In this document: positions 42,322-51,357 of the stretch, piece by piece
How the letters are laid out: the number at the start of each line of letters is the position of its first letter
Position numbering within the stretch: the stretch's first letter is position 1
Origin: an uncultured Dysosmobacter sp.
Lineage (GTDB): Bacteria; Bacillota; Clostridia; Oscillospirales; Oscillospiraceae
DNA: 55,012 nt
Assembly (NCBI RefSeq): GCF_947631635.1
Contig: NZ_CANRMB010000023.1
Location: 1 to 55,012, forward strand
Direction: 5' to 3'
Position numbers and translations under genes: made by a program
Notes under the pieces: model-generated
The model's database searches: none
What the model was told of the DNA's origin: nothing
The model's input: the letters and a program-made list of their open reading frames with translations, nothing else

Positions 42322-42386
42322 AGGGATAGATTCCTTTCACGGAAATAGAGGAAGGGGCGCTTTTGGCGTCCCCTCCTCCTCTTTGC

Positions 42387-43706
42387 TTAAGACGCCGATC
42401 TGGGGGCAGAGCCGCCGGACGCGGACTTATCCCCCTTGCCGGTGTTCAGTTTCACGGAATAGTTGATCTTGTTCGGGTCATGGGTCAGGACCGGCTGGCC
42501 CTTCCCCTCCACGCAGTCGCGGGTGATGACCGCCTTGACGATGGTGGGGTCCGAGGGAATGTCGTACATGATCTGAGTCAGCATCCCCTCCATGACGGCC
42601 CGCAGGCCCCGGGCGCCGATGTTCCGCTCAATGGCCTTGTCGGCGATGGCCTCCAATGCCTCCGGCTCGAATTCCAAGTCCACATCGTCGTATTCCATCA
42701 GCTTTTTATACTGCTTCACCAGGGCGTTCTTGGGCTCTTGCAGGATGCGCACCAGATCCTCCCGCCGCAGGGCGTTCAGGGGCGCGATGACCGGCAGGCG
42801 GCCCACCAGCTCGGGGATGATGCCGAATTTCAGGATGTCGTGGGGCTGGACCTCGTGCAGGATCTTGTTCATATCCTTGTCCTTCTTCCCCTGGACATTG
42901 GCGCCAAAGCCGATGCTCTTTTGGTCCAGACGCCGCTCGATGATCTTTTCCAGTCCGTCGAAAGCGCCGCCGCAGATGAACAGGATATTTTTGGTATTCA
43001 TCTGGATAAATTCCTGATGGGGGTGCTTCCGTCCGCCCTGGGGCGGCACGTTGGCGACGGTCCCCTCCACGATCTTAAGCAGGGCCTGCTGCACACCCTC
43101 GCCGGACACATCCCGGGTGATGGAGGTGTTCTCGCTCTTCCGGGCGATCTTGTCGATCTCGTCCACATAGATGATGCCGTGTTCGGCCCGCTCCACGTCA
43201 AAATCCGCGGCCTGGAGCAGACGCAGGAGGATATTCTCCACATCGTCGCCCACATAGCCGGCCTCCGTCAGGGTGGTGGCGTCGGCAATGGCAAAGGGCA
43301 CCTTCAAAATGCGGGCCAGCGTCTGGGCAAACAGCGTCTTGCCGGAGCCGGTGGGACCCAGCATGAGAATATTGCTCTTTTGCAGCTCCACGTCCTCGTC
43401 GCCGCCGAAAAAGATGCGCTTATAGTGGTTGTACACCGCCACGGACAGGGCCACCTTGGCCTCTTCCTGGCCGATGACGTACTGGTCCAGCACGTCTTTG
43501 ATCTCCCGGGGCGTGGGAAGCTGATCGGGGATATCCTCCAGGGGATTGGAGCTGGTATCCTCGAATCCGTCGTTCAGGATGCTCATACACAGCTGGACGC
43601 ACTCGTCGCAGATGCGTACGCCGGGGCCCTGGATCATGCGGTGGACCTGCTGCTCATGCTTGCCGCAGAAGGAGCACCGCAGAGACTTCTTGCCATCGTC
43701 ACTCAT
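42387..43706 (-). CDS. clpX: ATP-dependent Clp protease ATP-binding subunit ClpX
   Basis: The 439-residue AAA+ unfoldase has the N-terminal four-cysteine zinc-binding domain (CSFC...CDEC, residues 11-37), Walker A GPTGSGKT (about 123), the pore loop GYVGDDVEN and the IGFGANV loop for ClpP binding. The C-terminus is short and Gly/Ser-rich. It feeds ClpP, encoded 26 bp upstream. Confidence 0.98.
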   Translation of the reverse strand: MSDDGKKSLRCSFCGKHEQQVHRMIQGPGVRICDECVQLCMSILNDGFEDTSSNPLEDIPDQLPTPREIKDVLDQYVIGQEEAKVALSVAVYNHYKRIFFGGDEDVELQKSNILMLGPTGSGKTLFAQTLARILKVPFAIADATTLTEAGYVGDDVENILLRLLQAADFDVERAEHGIIYVDEIDKIARKSENTSITRDVSGEGVQQALLKIVEGTVANVPPQGGRKHPHQEFIQMNTKNILFICGGAFDGLEKIIERRLDQKSIGFGANVQGKKDKDMNKILHEVQPHDILKFGIIPELVGRLPVIAPLNALRREDLVRILQEPKNALVKQYKKLMEYDDVDLEFEPEALEAIADKAIERNIGARGLRAVMEGMLTQIMYDIPSDPTIVKAVITRDCVEGKGQPVLTHDPNKINYSVKLNTGKGDKSASGGSAPRSAS

Positions 43707-43732
43707 GGTATTACCTCAGTTTCGTTTCTCGC

Positions 43733-44317
43733 TTATTTCTTTCCGGTGATGATCTTGTCGATCAGGCCGAATTCCTTGGCCTCCTCGGCGCTCATGAAAT
43801 TGTCGCGCTCGCAGGCAGCCGTGACCTCTTCGATGGTCCTGCCGGTATTCTCCGCCATGATGCGGTTCATCCGCTTCTTGATGGTCTCCAGCCGCTTCAG
43901 GTGGATGGCCATGTCGGTGATCTGGCCCTGGGTGCCGGCGGAGGGCTGGTGGATCATGATCTCCGCGTTGGGCAGGGCGATGCGCTTGCCCTTGGCGCCG
44001 GCGGACAGCAGGAATGCGCCCATGCTGGCGGCCATGCCTACGCAGATGGTGGAGACGTCACACTTGACGTACTGCATGGTGTCGTAGATCGCCATGCCGT
44101 CGGTGACGGAACCGCCGGGGCTGTTGATATACAGCTGGATATCCTTATCGGGGTCCTGGGCCTCCAGATACAGCAGCTGCGCCACGACCAGACTGGCGGT
44201 GGTGGCGTTGACCTCTTCACCCAGGAAGATGATGCGGTCGTTCAGCAGACGGGAGAAGATGTCATAGGAACGTTCTCCGCGGTTGGTCTGCTCCACAACA
44301 TAGGGGACTAAGCTCAT
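43733..44317 (-). CDS. clpP: ATP-dependent Clp protease proteolytic subunit ClpP
   Basis: The 194-residue serine protease has the catalytic serine in GMAASMG (Ser98), histidine in [10 protein letters not shown] (His123) and an aspartate near 172. It forms 14-subunit barrels with ClpX. It lies between tig and clpX, the usual order. Confidence 0.98.
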   Translation of the reverse strand: MSLVPYVVEQTNRGERSYDIFSRLLNDRIIFLGEEVNATTASLVVAQLLYLEAQDPDKDIQLYINSPGGSVTDGMAIYDTMQYVKCDVSTICVGMAASMGAFLLSAGAKGKRIALPNAEIMIHQPSAGTQGQITDMAIHLKRLETIKKRMNRIMAENTGRTIEEVTAACERDNFMSAEEAKEFGLIDKIITGKK

Positions 44318-44386
44318 GGTCGAAAACCTCCTCTTTTGTGCGCTCCCGCAATTGGAATACGCTGGGGCCCAATGGCCCTATAAACC

Positions 44387-44421
44387 ATTCTCTCATGATA
44401 CCACAGGCACCATGAGAGAAT
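44387..44421. other. Hairpin between tig and clpP
   Basis: An 11-bp perfect stem, ATTCTCTCATG with CATGAGAGAAT, around a 13-base loop, in the 144-bp gap between tig and clpP. No T-tract follows on either strand, so it is not a typical terminator. It could be a processing or regulatory structure or a binding site. Confidence 0.45.
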
Positions 44422-44461
44422 GTGTCGAATCTGTAAAATGTACGCGCAGAAAGATTCGCGC

Positions 44462-45895
44462 TTATTCGGCTTCCTTCTCGGCGGACTTCTCTTCGCCCTC
44501 AGCAGCCTCGGCCTTCTTCGCTGTCTTTTTCTTGGCGGCGGGCTTCTTGGCGGGCTTTTCCTCGCCCTCAGCAGCCTCCTCCGTCTTCTTGGCAACCTTT
44601 TTGGCGGTCTTCTTCTCGGGCTTGACGGCGGTGGCGCTGTCCACAACGACGGCCACGGCCTTCTGGCTCACGATCTGGTCCTTCACCTGATCGGCCTGCA
44701 AATACTTCTTGACCATCTCAAGGTCCATGTTGTACTGGTCGGCCAGCTTCTTGAACTCGGCCTCCACGTCCTCATCAGAGGCCTCGATGTTCTCGGCCTT
44801 GATGATGGCGGCCACAGCCAGGTCCATCCGCACCTGACGCAGGGCGGGCTCCTTGGCGTCCTCCAGCAGCTTGGCCTCGTCCATGCCGGTGATCTTCAGA
44901 TACTGGTCATAGGGGATGCCCTGCTGGGAGATCTGCATCTTGAAGTTGTCCAGGAACTGGCGGCACTGGGCCTCCACCATGGCGTCGGGGATGTCGGCGG
45001 TGATGCCATCGGCCACCTTCTCCATCAGCGCGTCCTCAAAGGCACGGTCGGCGTCCTTCTGGCGCTCCTCGGCGATCTTCTTCTTCAGGTCGGCCTTCAA
45101 TTCCTTCAGGGTGTCAAATTCGGACACATCCTTGGCGAACTCGTCGTCCAGGGCGGGAACTTCCTTCTCCTTCACCTCGTGGACCTTCACCTTGAAGACC
45201 ACGGCCTTACCGGCCAGGTCGGCGTGATAGTCCTCGGGGAAGGTGATGTCGATGTCCTTCTCGTCACCGGCCTTCATGCCGACAACCTGCTCCTCAAAGC
45301 CGGGAACAAAGCTGTGGGACCCCAGCTCCAGGCTGTGGTTCTCGCCCTTGCCGCCGTCAAATGGCTTGCCGTCCAGGAAGCCCTCGAAGTCGATGACAGC
45401 GGTGTCGCCCTCCTTGGCCTCCCGCTCCACGCTCACCAGACGGGTGTTGCGGTCAGACAGCTGCTTCAGGCGCTCGTCCACGTCGGCGGCAGTGACCTTG
45501 ACCTCATCCTTGGGAGCGGACAGGCCCTTGTACTCGCCCAGGGTGACCTCGGGATACACGGGGACCGTGGCCTTGAAGGTGAAGCCCTCCTTGGTGCACT
45601 CGCCCACCATCTCGACAGCGGGATAGCCCACGGCCTGGAGCTCCTGCTCCTTCACCGCGGCCTCATAGGCGTCAGGGAATGCAATATTAATGGCCTCCTC
45701 GAAAAACACCTCTGCGCCGTACATGCCCTCAATGATCTTGCGGGGGGCCTTGCCGGGACGGAAACCCGGCACGTTGATCTTCTTGCGCATCTTCTGATAT
45801 GCTTTTTCGACGGCGGCCTCAAATTCCGCCGCGCCGACCTCGATGGTCAGAGCGACCTGGCTTTTTTCAACTTTTTCGCAGCTTTTGACACTCAT
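44462..45895 (-). CDS. tig: Trigger factor with a Lys/Ala/Glu-rich tail
   Basis: The 477-residue chaperone has the ribosome-binding N-terminal domain (GFRPGKAPR, 44-52), an FKBP-type peptidyl-prolyl isomerase domain (about 155-240) and a C-terminal helical cradle (to about 415). It carries an extra tail of about 53 residues (425-477), rich in Lys, Ala and Glu, in which AAEGEEK occurs twice; standard trigger factors end near residue 430. The start at 45895 has GGAGG 10 bases upstream, and the mRNA leader has a CACCGGC/GCCGGTG hairpin at about 45917-45935. Confidence 0.96.
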   Translation of the reverse strand: MSVKSCEKVEKSQVALTIEVGAAEFEAAVEKAYQKMRKKINVPGFRPGKAPRKIIEGMYGAEVFFEEAINIAFPDAYEAAVKEQELQAVGYPAVEMVGECTKEGFTFKATVPVYPEVTLGEYKGLSAPKDEVKVTAADVDERLKQLSDRNTRLVSVEREAKEGDTAVIDFEGFLDGKPFDGGKGENHSLELGSHSFVPGFEEQVVGMKAGDEKDIDITFPEDYHADLAGKAVVFKVKVHEVKEKEVPALDDEFAKDVSEFDTLKELKADLKKKIAEERQKDADRAFEDALMEKVADGITADIPDAMVEAQCRQFLDNFKMQISQQGIPYDQYLKITGMDEAKLLEDAKEPALRQVRMDLAVAAIIKAENIEASDEDVEAEFKKLADQYNMDLEMVKKYLQADQVKDQIVSQKAVAVVVDSATAVKPEKKTAKKVAKKTEEAAEGEEKPAKKPAAKKKTAKKAEAAEGEEKSAEKEAE

Positions 45896-45985
45896 TATGT
45901 TAACTCCTCCGTTCATCACCGGCTGGATGCCGGTGCAAATAGATATTTTACCAGAAAAATCTCGAAAATGCTAGCCTTTTTTCTA

Positions 45986-46672
45986 TCAATCGCAAATTTT
46001 TTTTGGAACAAAGCCCAGATAGTCCGCGGATATCAGGGAAAAGTCTGTTTCCCCCCGTCTTCCCTCCATTCTGCGCTTGATAGTGGGGCCGTGGAGATGG
46101 CCGTAACAGCAGGCACGGACATGGTACTTCTCCAGCATTGCCAGGATCTCCGGGCACTCGTAGCCCTGGTACAGCGGCGGATAGTGGAGGAAGCACAGGA
46201 TGGGCCGTCCCCCCGCCGCCTGCAGGGAGGTCTCCAGGCGCATGACCTCCCGGTTCAGCACCTTGGCGTTGTGGGGCTTTTGGTCCTCCTCCAGAAACCA
46301 TCCCCGGGTGCCGCAGATGGCCCAGTCCCCGTAAAGGGCGCAGTTGTTGTGCAGGATGTCCAGCGTCCGGATGCCCTTCTCCTCAAAAAAGCGGTGGAGC
46401 TTGGCCGCCGTGACCCACCAGTAGTCATGATTGCCCTTGACCAGCAGCTTCCGGCCCGGGAAGCGGTCCAGGAAGCGAAAATCCGCCTCAGCCTCCGTGA
46501 GGTCGATGCCCCAGGAGGTATCCCCCGCCAGGACCAGGGTGTCTTTCTCGGTCAAAACGCCCAGGGCCTCCTCGATGCGGGCGTGATAGTTCTCCCACAC
46601 GGGGCCGAACACCTCCATGGATTTGTTGGCTGTCAGGGAGAGGTGCAGATCCCCGATGGCATAGAGGGCCAT
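45986..46672 (-). CDS. Calcineurin-type metallophosphoesterase
   Basis: The 228-residue protein carries the five metallophosphoesterase motifs: GDLHL (7-11), GDTSWG (about 49), GNHDYWW (about 80), LHYPP (about 162) and GHLHG (about 191). The family hydrolyses phosphoesters in nucleotides or other small molecules; the substrate here is not known. It follows the unknown zinc-ribbon gene by 148 bp, a stretch containing a GC-rich imperfect hairpin. Confidence 0.88.
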   Translation of the reverse strand: MALYAIGDLHLSLTANKSMEVFGPVWENYHARIEEALGVLTEKDTLVLAGDTSWGIDLTEAEADFRFLDRFPGRKLLVKGNHDYWWVTAAKLHRFFEEKGIRTLDILHNNCALYGDWAICGTRGWFLEEDQKPHNAKVLNREVMRLETSLQAAGGRPILCFLHYPPLYQGYECPEILAMLEKYHVRACCYGHLHGPTIKRRMEGRRGETDFSLISADYLGFVPKKICD

Positions 46673-46820
46673 TTGACCACTCCCTTCTCTTTTTTTCCAA
46701 AGCCGCCGTCCGTCCCACCGGCGGCGGCTGGGCGTGGAGGAATGCTCCTCCGGTGTCCGCCTGCAACAGTGCCGAAGCCTGCTCCGTCCGCAGCGCTATT
46801 CTCTCCGGCAGAAGGCCCAT

Positions 46821-47021
46821 TCAGTCCACCCACTCAAACCGGGCGCCGCAGCTCCGGCAGCAGCCGGTCCCGCCCCGTTTCTGCCAGAGCCGGACCGATC
46901 CCTTTCCGCATGTCGGACAGCGCAGGCGGCGGTTCGCGGAACGGGACACCAGAAACAGCGCAGCTGCAAGGCCAAGCAAAAGGAGCACCGCCCTGGCCCA
47001 CTTCCGTTTCAGCCGCTTCAT
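46821..47021 (-). CDS. Small membrane protein with C-terminal zinc ribbon
   Basis: A 66-residue protein: basic N-terminus (KRLKRKWARAV), one hydrophobic helix and a ribbon with CPTC and CCRSC pairs. The start at 47021 has AAAGGAG. It resembles its neighbour at 47100-47396 in the KWARAV segment and cysteine pattern, so the two are probably duplicates. Its function is unknown; it may bind zinc or RNA near the membrane. Confidence 0.7.
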   Translation of the reverse strand: MKRLKRKWARAVLLLLGLAAALFLVSRSANRRLRCPTCGKGSVRLWQKRGGTGCCRSCGARFEWVD

Positions 47022-47099
47022 GCCGCCGCTCCTTTCGTGGGAGTTCCGCCCGCCCTTTCCGTCACAGGAAGCCATGGAAATACATCCTGCGGCTTTTGC

Positions 47100-47396
47100 T
47101 CACTTTTTCATCTCGTCATCAAAGACATATTTTGTTCCGCAGTAGGGACAGGCCGGAGCCGCGCCCTTTTTCACCATCAGGGGCGCGCAGCTCCTGCCGC
47201 ATCCCCGGCAGGTCAGGCACCGCAGCCGGATGAACCAGGCGGCCGCAAACATCGCGCCTGCCAAGCAGAGCAACATGATCCGGGGTGTTCCCTTCGCCAT
47301 GATCCCAACGGGGACCAGCAGGATCGCCCAGATCGCCAGAAGGCATACCGCGCGGGCCCATTTCCGCTGATAGCGGATCTTCTTTTTCTCAGCCAT
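47100..47396 (-). CDS. Membrane zinc-ribbon protein, paralogue of the next gene
   Basis: The 98-residue protein has a basic N-terminus with RKWARAV, two hydrophobic helices and a C-terminal ribbon with CRGC and CPYC pairs. The shared RKWARAV.LL pattern links it to 46821-47021. It sits directly after thrC (12 bp). Function unknown. Confidence 0.7.
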   Translation of the reverse strand: MAEKKKIRYQRKWARAVCLLAIWAILLVPVGIMAKGTPRIMLLCLAGAMFAAAWFIRLRCLTCRGCGRSCAPLMVKKGAAPACPYCGTKYVFDDEMKK

Positions 47397-47408
47397 GCCT
47401 TGCCCTCC

Positions 47409-48896
47409 TTATTTCAGGAAGTCCAGCACCATGTTGTCCATCTCCTGCTTCTCCGCCGTCAGGTCGAAGCGGCGGGCCTTGCCCTTCAGCGCCGCCAGAC
47501 GGCGGGGCACCGCCACGCCGGACACGGCGTTCAGCTGGTCCAACAGTTTCACGCCATCGCCCGCCGGGGTCTCCCCGATGGCCGTCAGCACATGGTTGCA
47601 GAACTTGTAGGGAGAGGCGGTGGAGGCGAACACTGTCACCGTCCCGTCGCCGGTGGCCCTGCGGTACTGCTCCAGCACATTGGCCGCCACAGCGGTGTGG
47701 GTGTCGATGAGGTAGCCCTTGTTCTTGTAATAGTCCGCGATGGTGGCGGCGGTGCCGTCCTCGTCGCAGAAGCCGCCCCAGTACTGTTCCGCCAGCGCCG
47801 CCTTGATGGTGCCGGAGACCTCGTACCTCCCGTCCTTCGCCAGGGCGTCCATATAGCCCCGCACCTCCGCGTCGTTCTCACCGGAGAGGTCGAACAGCAG
47901 ACGCTCCAGGTTGCTGGACACCAGGATATCCATGGAGGGACTCATGGTGGTGTGGAAGGGCCGGTTGCGGTCGTACACGCCGGTGCGGAGGAAGTCCGTC
48001 AGCACGTCGTTGCGGTTGGAGGCGCAGATCAGCCGCCCCACGGGCAGGCCCATGCGCTTTGCGTAATAGGCGGCCAGGATGTCGCCGAAGTTGCCGGTTG
48101 GGACGCAGAAGTTCACCTTCTCTCCCATGGCGATCCTGCCGTCCCGCAGGAGATCGCAGTAGGCGGAGATGTAATAGACCACCTGGGGCAGGATACGGCC
48201 CCAGTTGATGGAGTTGGCGGAGGACAGCACATAGCCCCGGTCCGCCAGCGTGGAACGGATGCGCTCGTCGGAGAAGATGCGCTTCACACCGGCCTGGGCG
48301 TCGTCAAAGTTGCCCACCACGGCGCACACGCCCACGTTCTCCCCCTCCTGGGTGACCATCTGGGCCTCCTGGACAGCGGACACGCCGTCCTTGGGATAGA
48401 ACACCATGATCTTGGTCTGGGGCACGTCGGCAAAGCCCTCCATGGCGGCCTTGCCGGTGTCGCCGGAGGTAGCCACCAGAATGCACACCGTCTTGTCCTC
48501 CCCGGTCTTGCGGAGCGCGGCGGAGAGCAGTTGGGGCAGCATTTGCAGCGCCATGTCCTTAAAAGCGGAGGTCGGGCCGTGCCACAGCTCCAGGCAGTGG
48601 GTGGTTTCGTCCACCGTGCGGACGGGCGCCACGGCGTCCGTGTCGAACTTGTCGGGACCGTAGGCGTTCTCCGCGAAGGTCAGCAGCTCCTCCTGGGTAT
48701 AATCCGTCAAATACAGGCCCATGACCCTGGCCGCCCGCTCCTGATACCGGGCGTTCACCAGGCTCTTCAAAAACGCCTCGTCGATCTGGGGGATCTCGCA
48801 GGGCGTCAGCAGTCCGCCGTCTCTGGAGAGGCCCATCTTCACCGCCTCCGCCGCGGAGAAGCGCAGTGATTTGTCCCGTGTGCTGTAATATTTCAT
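47409..48896 (-). CDS. thrC: Threonine synthase
   Basis: The 495-residue ThrC converts O-phosphohomoserine to threonine with pyridoxal phosphate. The N-terminal Y-S-T-R-D-K start, the PLP lysine in HGPTSAFKDMALQ (about 112) and the glycine-rich phosphate site ATSGDTGKAAME (about 150) are present. It belongs to the long class found in Firmicutes and Bacteroidetes. It follows yraN by 29 bp. Confidence 0.96.
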   Translation of the reverse strand: MKYYSTRDKSLRFSAAEAVKMGLSRDGGLLTPCEIPQIDEAFLKSLVNARYQERAARVMGLYLTDYTQEELLTFAENAYGPDKFDTDAVAPVRTVDETTHCLELWHGPTSAFKDMALQMLPQLLSAALRKTGEDKTVCILVATSGDTGKAAMEGFADVPQTKIMVFYPKDGVSAVQEAQMVTQEGENVGVCAVVGNFDDAQAGVKRIFSDERIRSTLADRGYVLSSANSINWGRILPQVVYYISAYCDLLRDGRIAMGEKVNFCVPTGNFGDILAAYYAKRMGLPVGRLICASNRNDVLTDFLRTGVYDRNRPFHTTMSPSMDILVSSNLERLLFDLSGENDAEVRGYMDALAKDGRYEVSGTIKAALAEQYWGGFCDEDGTAATIADYYKNKGYLIDTHTAVAANVLEQYRRATGDGTVTVFASTASPYKFCNHVLTAIGETPAGDGVKLLDQLNAVSGVAVPRRLAALKGKARRFDLTAEKQEMDNMVLDFLK

Positions 48897-48925
48897 GTTG
48901 ATTTCCTCACTTTCAGGAAAATTCT

Positions 48926-49285
48926 CTATTCAAAGGCGTTTTCCAGGTATTCCACCCGGAGCTTCCCGTCTTTTTCCGCATAGACCTCCGCCACGTCGAA
49001 CCGGGCGGGCGCGTCGATCTCGTAGGTGCTCAGGTACGCGGCGGCGGCAGATCGCAGCCGCTCCTGTTTCCGGCTGTCCACGAACTCCCGGGGCAGGGCG
49101 ATGGAACCGGCGCTCCGGAGCTTGACCTCCACAAAGCAGATCGTTCCCCGCCTGTCCCGCGCCACCAGGTCCAGCTCTCCGAACCGGCAGCGCCACTGAC
49201 TGGCCAGGAGCGTATAGCCCTTTTTTCGCAGGTACCTGGCGGTCTCCGCCTCGCCCCGGTCCCCCGCCGCTTTTCTGACGCTCAT
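48926..49285 (-). CDS. UPF0102/YraN family endonuclease-like protein
   Basis: The 119-residue YraN protein has the nuclease-like core: the GE...A..YL segment, then WRCRFGELDLVARD, FVEVKLR and the R motif. Family members have a PD-(D/E)xK nuclease fold; the cellular role is unclear, possibly DNA repair or recombination. The start at 49285 overlaps rnhB by 4 bases (ATGA) and has GGGAGG 7 bases before it. Confidence 0.9.
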   Translation of the reverse strand: MSVRKAAGDRGEAETARYLRKKGYTLLASQWRCRFGELDLVARDRRGTICFVEVKLRSAGSIALPREFVDSRKQERLRSAAAAYLSTYEIDAPARFDVAEVYAEKDGKLRVEYLENAFE

Positions 49286-49902
49286 CGCCTGGCCTCCCAC
49301 TTTTTCAGAAAGGTCCTCCGGTGCGCCGGACAGGGGCCGTAGCGGTCCAGCATCTCATAGTGCAGCTTCGTGCCATAGCCCTTGTGCCTGGCAAATTGGT
49401 ACTGGGGGTATTGGGCGTCCAGCTGGCCGGACACATAGCGGTCCCGGCTGACCTTCGCCAGAATGGACGCCGCCGCGACAGAGGCGCTTTTTCCGTCCCC
49501 CTTGACAATGGTCACATGGGGCGCTGTGATGGCATACCTGCTGCCGTGGTCCCGGTTGCCGTCGATGAGGGCCAGGTCCGGCGGGACGGACAGACCGTCG
49601 ATGGCCCGCTGCATCGCCAGCATCCGGGCGTTGAGGATGTCCATCTCGTCGATCTCCGCCGCCTCCACCCGGGCCACGCTCCATGCCTCCGCCTGGGCGG
49701 TGATGATGCCGTAGAGGGCCTCCCGCCTCTTCTCCGTCAGCTTTTTGGAGTCGTTGAGGCCGGGAATGTCCAATTCCCGGGGCAGGATGACGGCGGCGGC
49801 ATATACCGGCCCCGCCAGCGGTCCGGCCCCCGCCTCGTCCACGCCGCAGACAGCGGCAAAGCCATGCGCCCACTGTTCCCGCTCATAGGTCCAAAGGTCC
49901 AT
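49282..49902 (-). CDS. rnhB: Ribonuclease HII with a changed GRG motif
   Basis: The 206-residue RNase HII removes RNA from RNA-DNA hybrids and misincorporated ribonucleotides. Its acidic residues are in VDEAGAGPLAGPV (Asp and Glu near 20), LIDG (about 110) and the later AS.LAKV and DRY parts. The usual DEAGRGPLAG motif reads DEAGAGPLAG, so the motif arginine is alanine. Otherwise length and context (rbgA-rnhB-yraN) are normal. It starts 1 bp after the preceding gene. Confidence 0.94.
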   Translation of the reverse strand: MDLWTYEREQWAHGFAAVCGVDEAGAGPLAGPVYAAAVILPRELDIPGLNDSKKLTEKRREALYGIITAQAEAWSVARVEAAEIDEMDILNARMLAMQRAIDGLSVPPDLALIDGNRDHGSRYAITAPHVTIVKGDGKSASVAAASILAKVSRDRYVSGQLDAQYPQYQFARHKGYGTKLHYEMLDRYGPCPAHRRTFLKKWEARR

Positions 49903-50430
49903 TTATTCCACCTCAAATCCCACCGCCAAAACACTTCCCGTATTCCGCACATGGACGCAGTTGGGGATCACGATCCGGTAGCTGCCAGGCTCCAGCGGCG
50001 TGCGGTAATAGCCGCCGATGTCACAGTACCAGGTGAATTCCCCGCCGCCCCAGCGTACCACGCCAGACGGTGTGGAAGTGAGGGTACAGTCCTCCTCCCG
50101 GAAGCGCCACTGGGGCATCTCGACCTTGGAGCGCATAGTGTGCCAAGCCCCGCCGGTCTGCCGCTCCAGATACCATTGGAAATCGGGATGATCCGATAAT
50201 ATGACCACATCATCCGGCGCGTCGTTTCGGAAATACAGGGTGATGGTCTCCACATCTGTGGGGTAGACGGCCTGATCCGCGGTAAAGGTCATATACTCCC
50301 ATTCATACAGGTCATTGACCGTCTCATAGGGCGATACGCCGCCCACAGGTCCGCGGAGCCAGAAATACAGGCCCATGGCGGCGCTGCACAGCAGGATAGC
50401 CAGCGCCAGCACGACGCTTTTCCGTTTCAC
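49903..50430 (-). CDS. Exported or membrane-anchored protein, unknown function
   Basis: The 175-residue protein has an N-terminal hydrophobic segment (KRKSVVLALAILLCSAAMGL) and then an extracellular part with alternating hydrophobic and charged residues, several tryptophans and an Ig-like beta-sandwich look (ITLYFRND..., GSYRIVIPN). No catalytic motif is visible. It abuts rnhB and is probably in the rbgA-rnhB transcript. Confidence 0.6.
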   Translation of the reverse strand: MKRKSVVLALAILLCSAAMGLYFWLRGPVGGVSPYETVNDLYEWEYMTFTADQAVYPTDVETITLYFRNDAPDDVVILSDHPDFQWYLERQTGGAWHTMRSKVEMPQWRFREEDCTLTSTPSGVVRWGGGEFTWYCDIGGYYRTPLEPGSYRIVIPNCVHVRNTGSVLAVGFEVE

Positions 50431-50484
50431 GGCGCTCCCCCCTTCTATTTATGGCTGCCCGCCCGCGCCAGGCAGGAGGCCATC

Positions 50485-51357
50485 CTACTCCGGCAGCTCC
50501 AGTGTAAAGCGCCCCAGCTTGCCGCCCCGGAACTCGTCCAGCAGGATCTTCGCCATCCGCTCCGTGTCCACCTCGCCGCCGGAGACCAGGAAGCCCCGCT
50601 TCCGGCCCGCCGCCTCCAGCAGGCGGTAGCCGTAGGCCACGTCGTTCTCCGTCTCCTCCCGTTCCGGGAGGGCGGGCAGCTTATAGGCAGTGGTCACTGC
50701 GCCGGGATATTGCTCCCCCAGGTACGCCATCAGATGGCAGCCCAGGGTCTCCACGTCCAAAATCTCGTCCTTCACCGCGCCGGTAAACGCCAGGTTCAGT
50801 CCCACGCTCTGGTCCTCAAATTTGGGCCACAGGATGCCCGGTGTGTCCACCAGCTCCAGACCGCGGTCGATGGGCACCCACTGCTTGGAGCGGGTGACGC
50901 CGGGACGGTCCTCCGTCTTGGCGGTCTTGCGGCCCGCCACTTTGTTGATAAAGGTGGATTTCCCCACATTGGGGATGCCCAAAATCATCACCCGGATCAC
51001 CCGGCCCGCCATGCCCCGTTCGGCATAGGACCGGAGCTTGTCCGCCAGCAGCTCCCGGACGGCCCCGGCGAATTTTGCCGTGCCCATGCCGCCCTTGGCG
51101 TCGGACTCCAGCACAGCATAGCCCTTTGCCCGGAAATGGGCCGCCCACCTCCTGGTGGCCTCGGGGTCCGCCTGGTCCACCCGGTTCAGCACCACCAGAC
51201 GGGGCTTCCCCGCCGTCAGCTCGTCCACATCCGGGTTCCGGCTGGACAGAGGGATGCGGGCGTCCAGAATCTCGCACACCGCGTCCACATGCTTGATCTG
51301 TTCCGCGATCATGCGCCGGGTCTTGGTCATATGGCCGGGATACCATTGGATATTCAT
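50485..51357 (-). CDS. rbgA: Ribosome biogenesis GTPase RbgA (YlqF)
   Basis: The 290-residue GTPase has the circularly permuted G domain: G4 NRVD (58-61) comes before G1 GIPNVGKS (127-134) and G3 DTPG. It matures the 50S subunit. The C-terminal part ends LGRFTLELPE. The start overlaps lepB by 4 bases. Confidence 0.96.
   Translation of the reverse strand: MNIQWYPGHMTKTRRMIAEQIKHVDAVCEILDARIPLSSRNPDVDELTAGKPRLVVLNRVDQADPEATRRWAAHFRAKGYAVLESDAKGGMGTAKFAGAVRELLADKLRSYAERGMAGRVIRVMILGIPNVGKSTFINKVAGRKTAKTEDRPGVTRSKQWVPIDRGLELVDTPGILWPKFEDQSVGLNLAFTGAVKDEILDVETLGCHLMAYLGEQYPGAVTTAYKLPALPEREETENDVAYGYRLLEAAGRKRGFLVSGGEVDTERMAKILLDEFRGGKLGRFTLELPE

Noticed and set aside
46673..46820. A gene or terminator in the 148-bp gap before the phosphoesterase gene
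   Set aside because: Only an imperfect GC-rich hairpin without a T-tract is seen, and no convincing start codon with a ribosome site.
44420..48869. Long plus-strand open frames opposite tig, the phosphoesterase and thrC
   Set aside because: They are shadows of the minus-strand genes with low-complexity His/Leu-rich translations.
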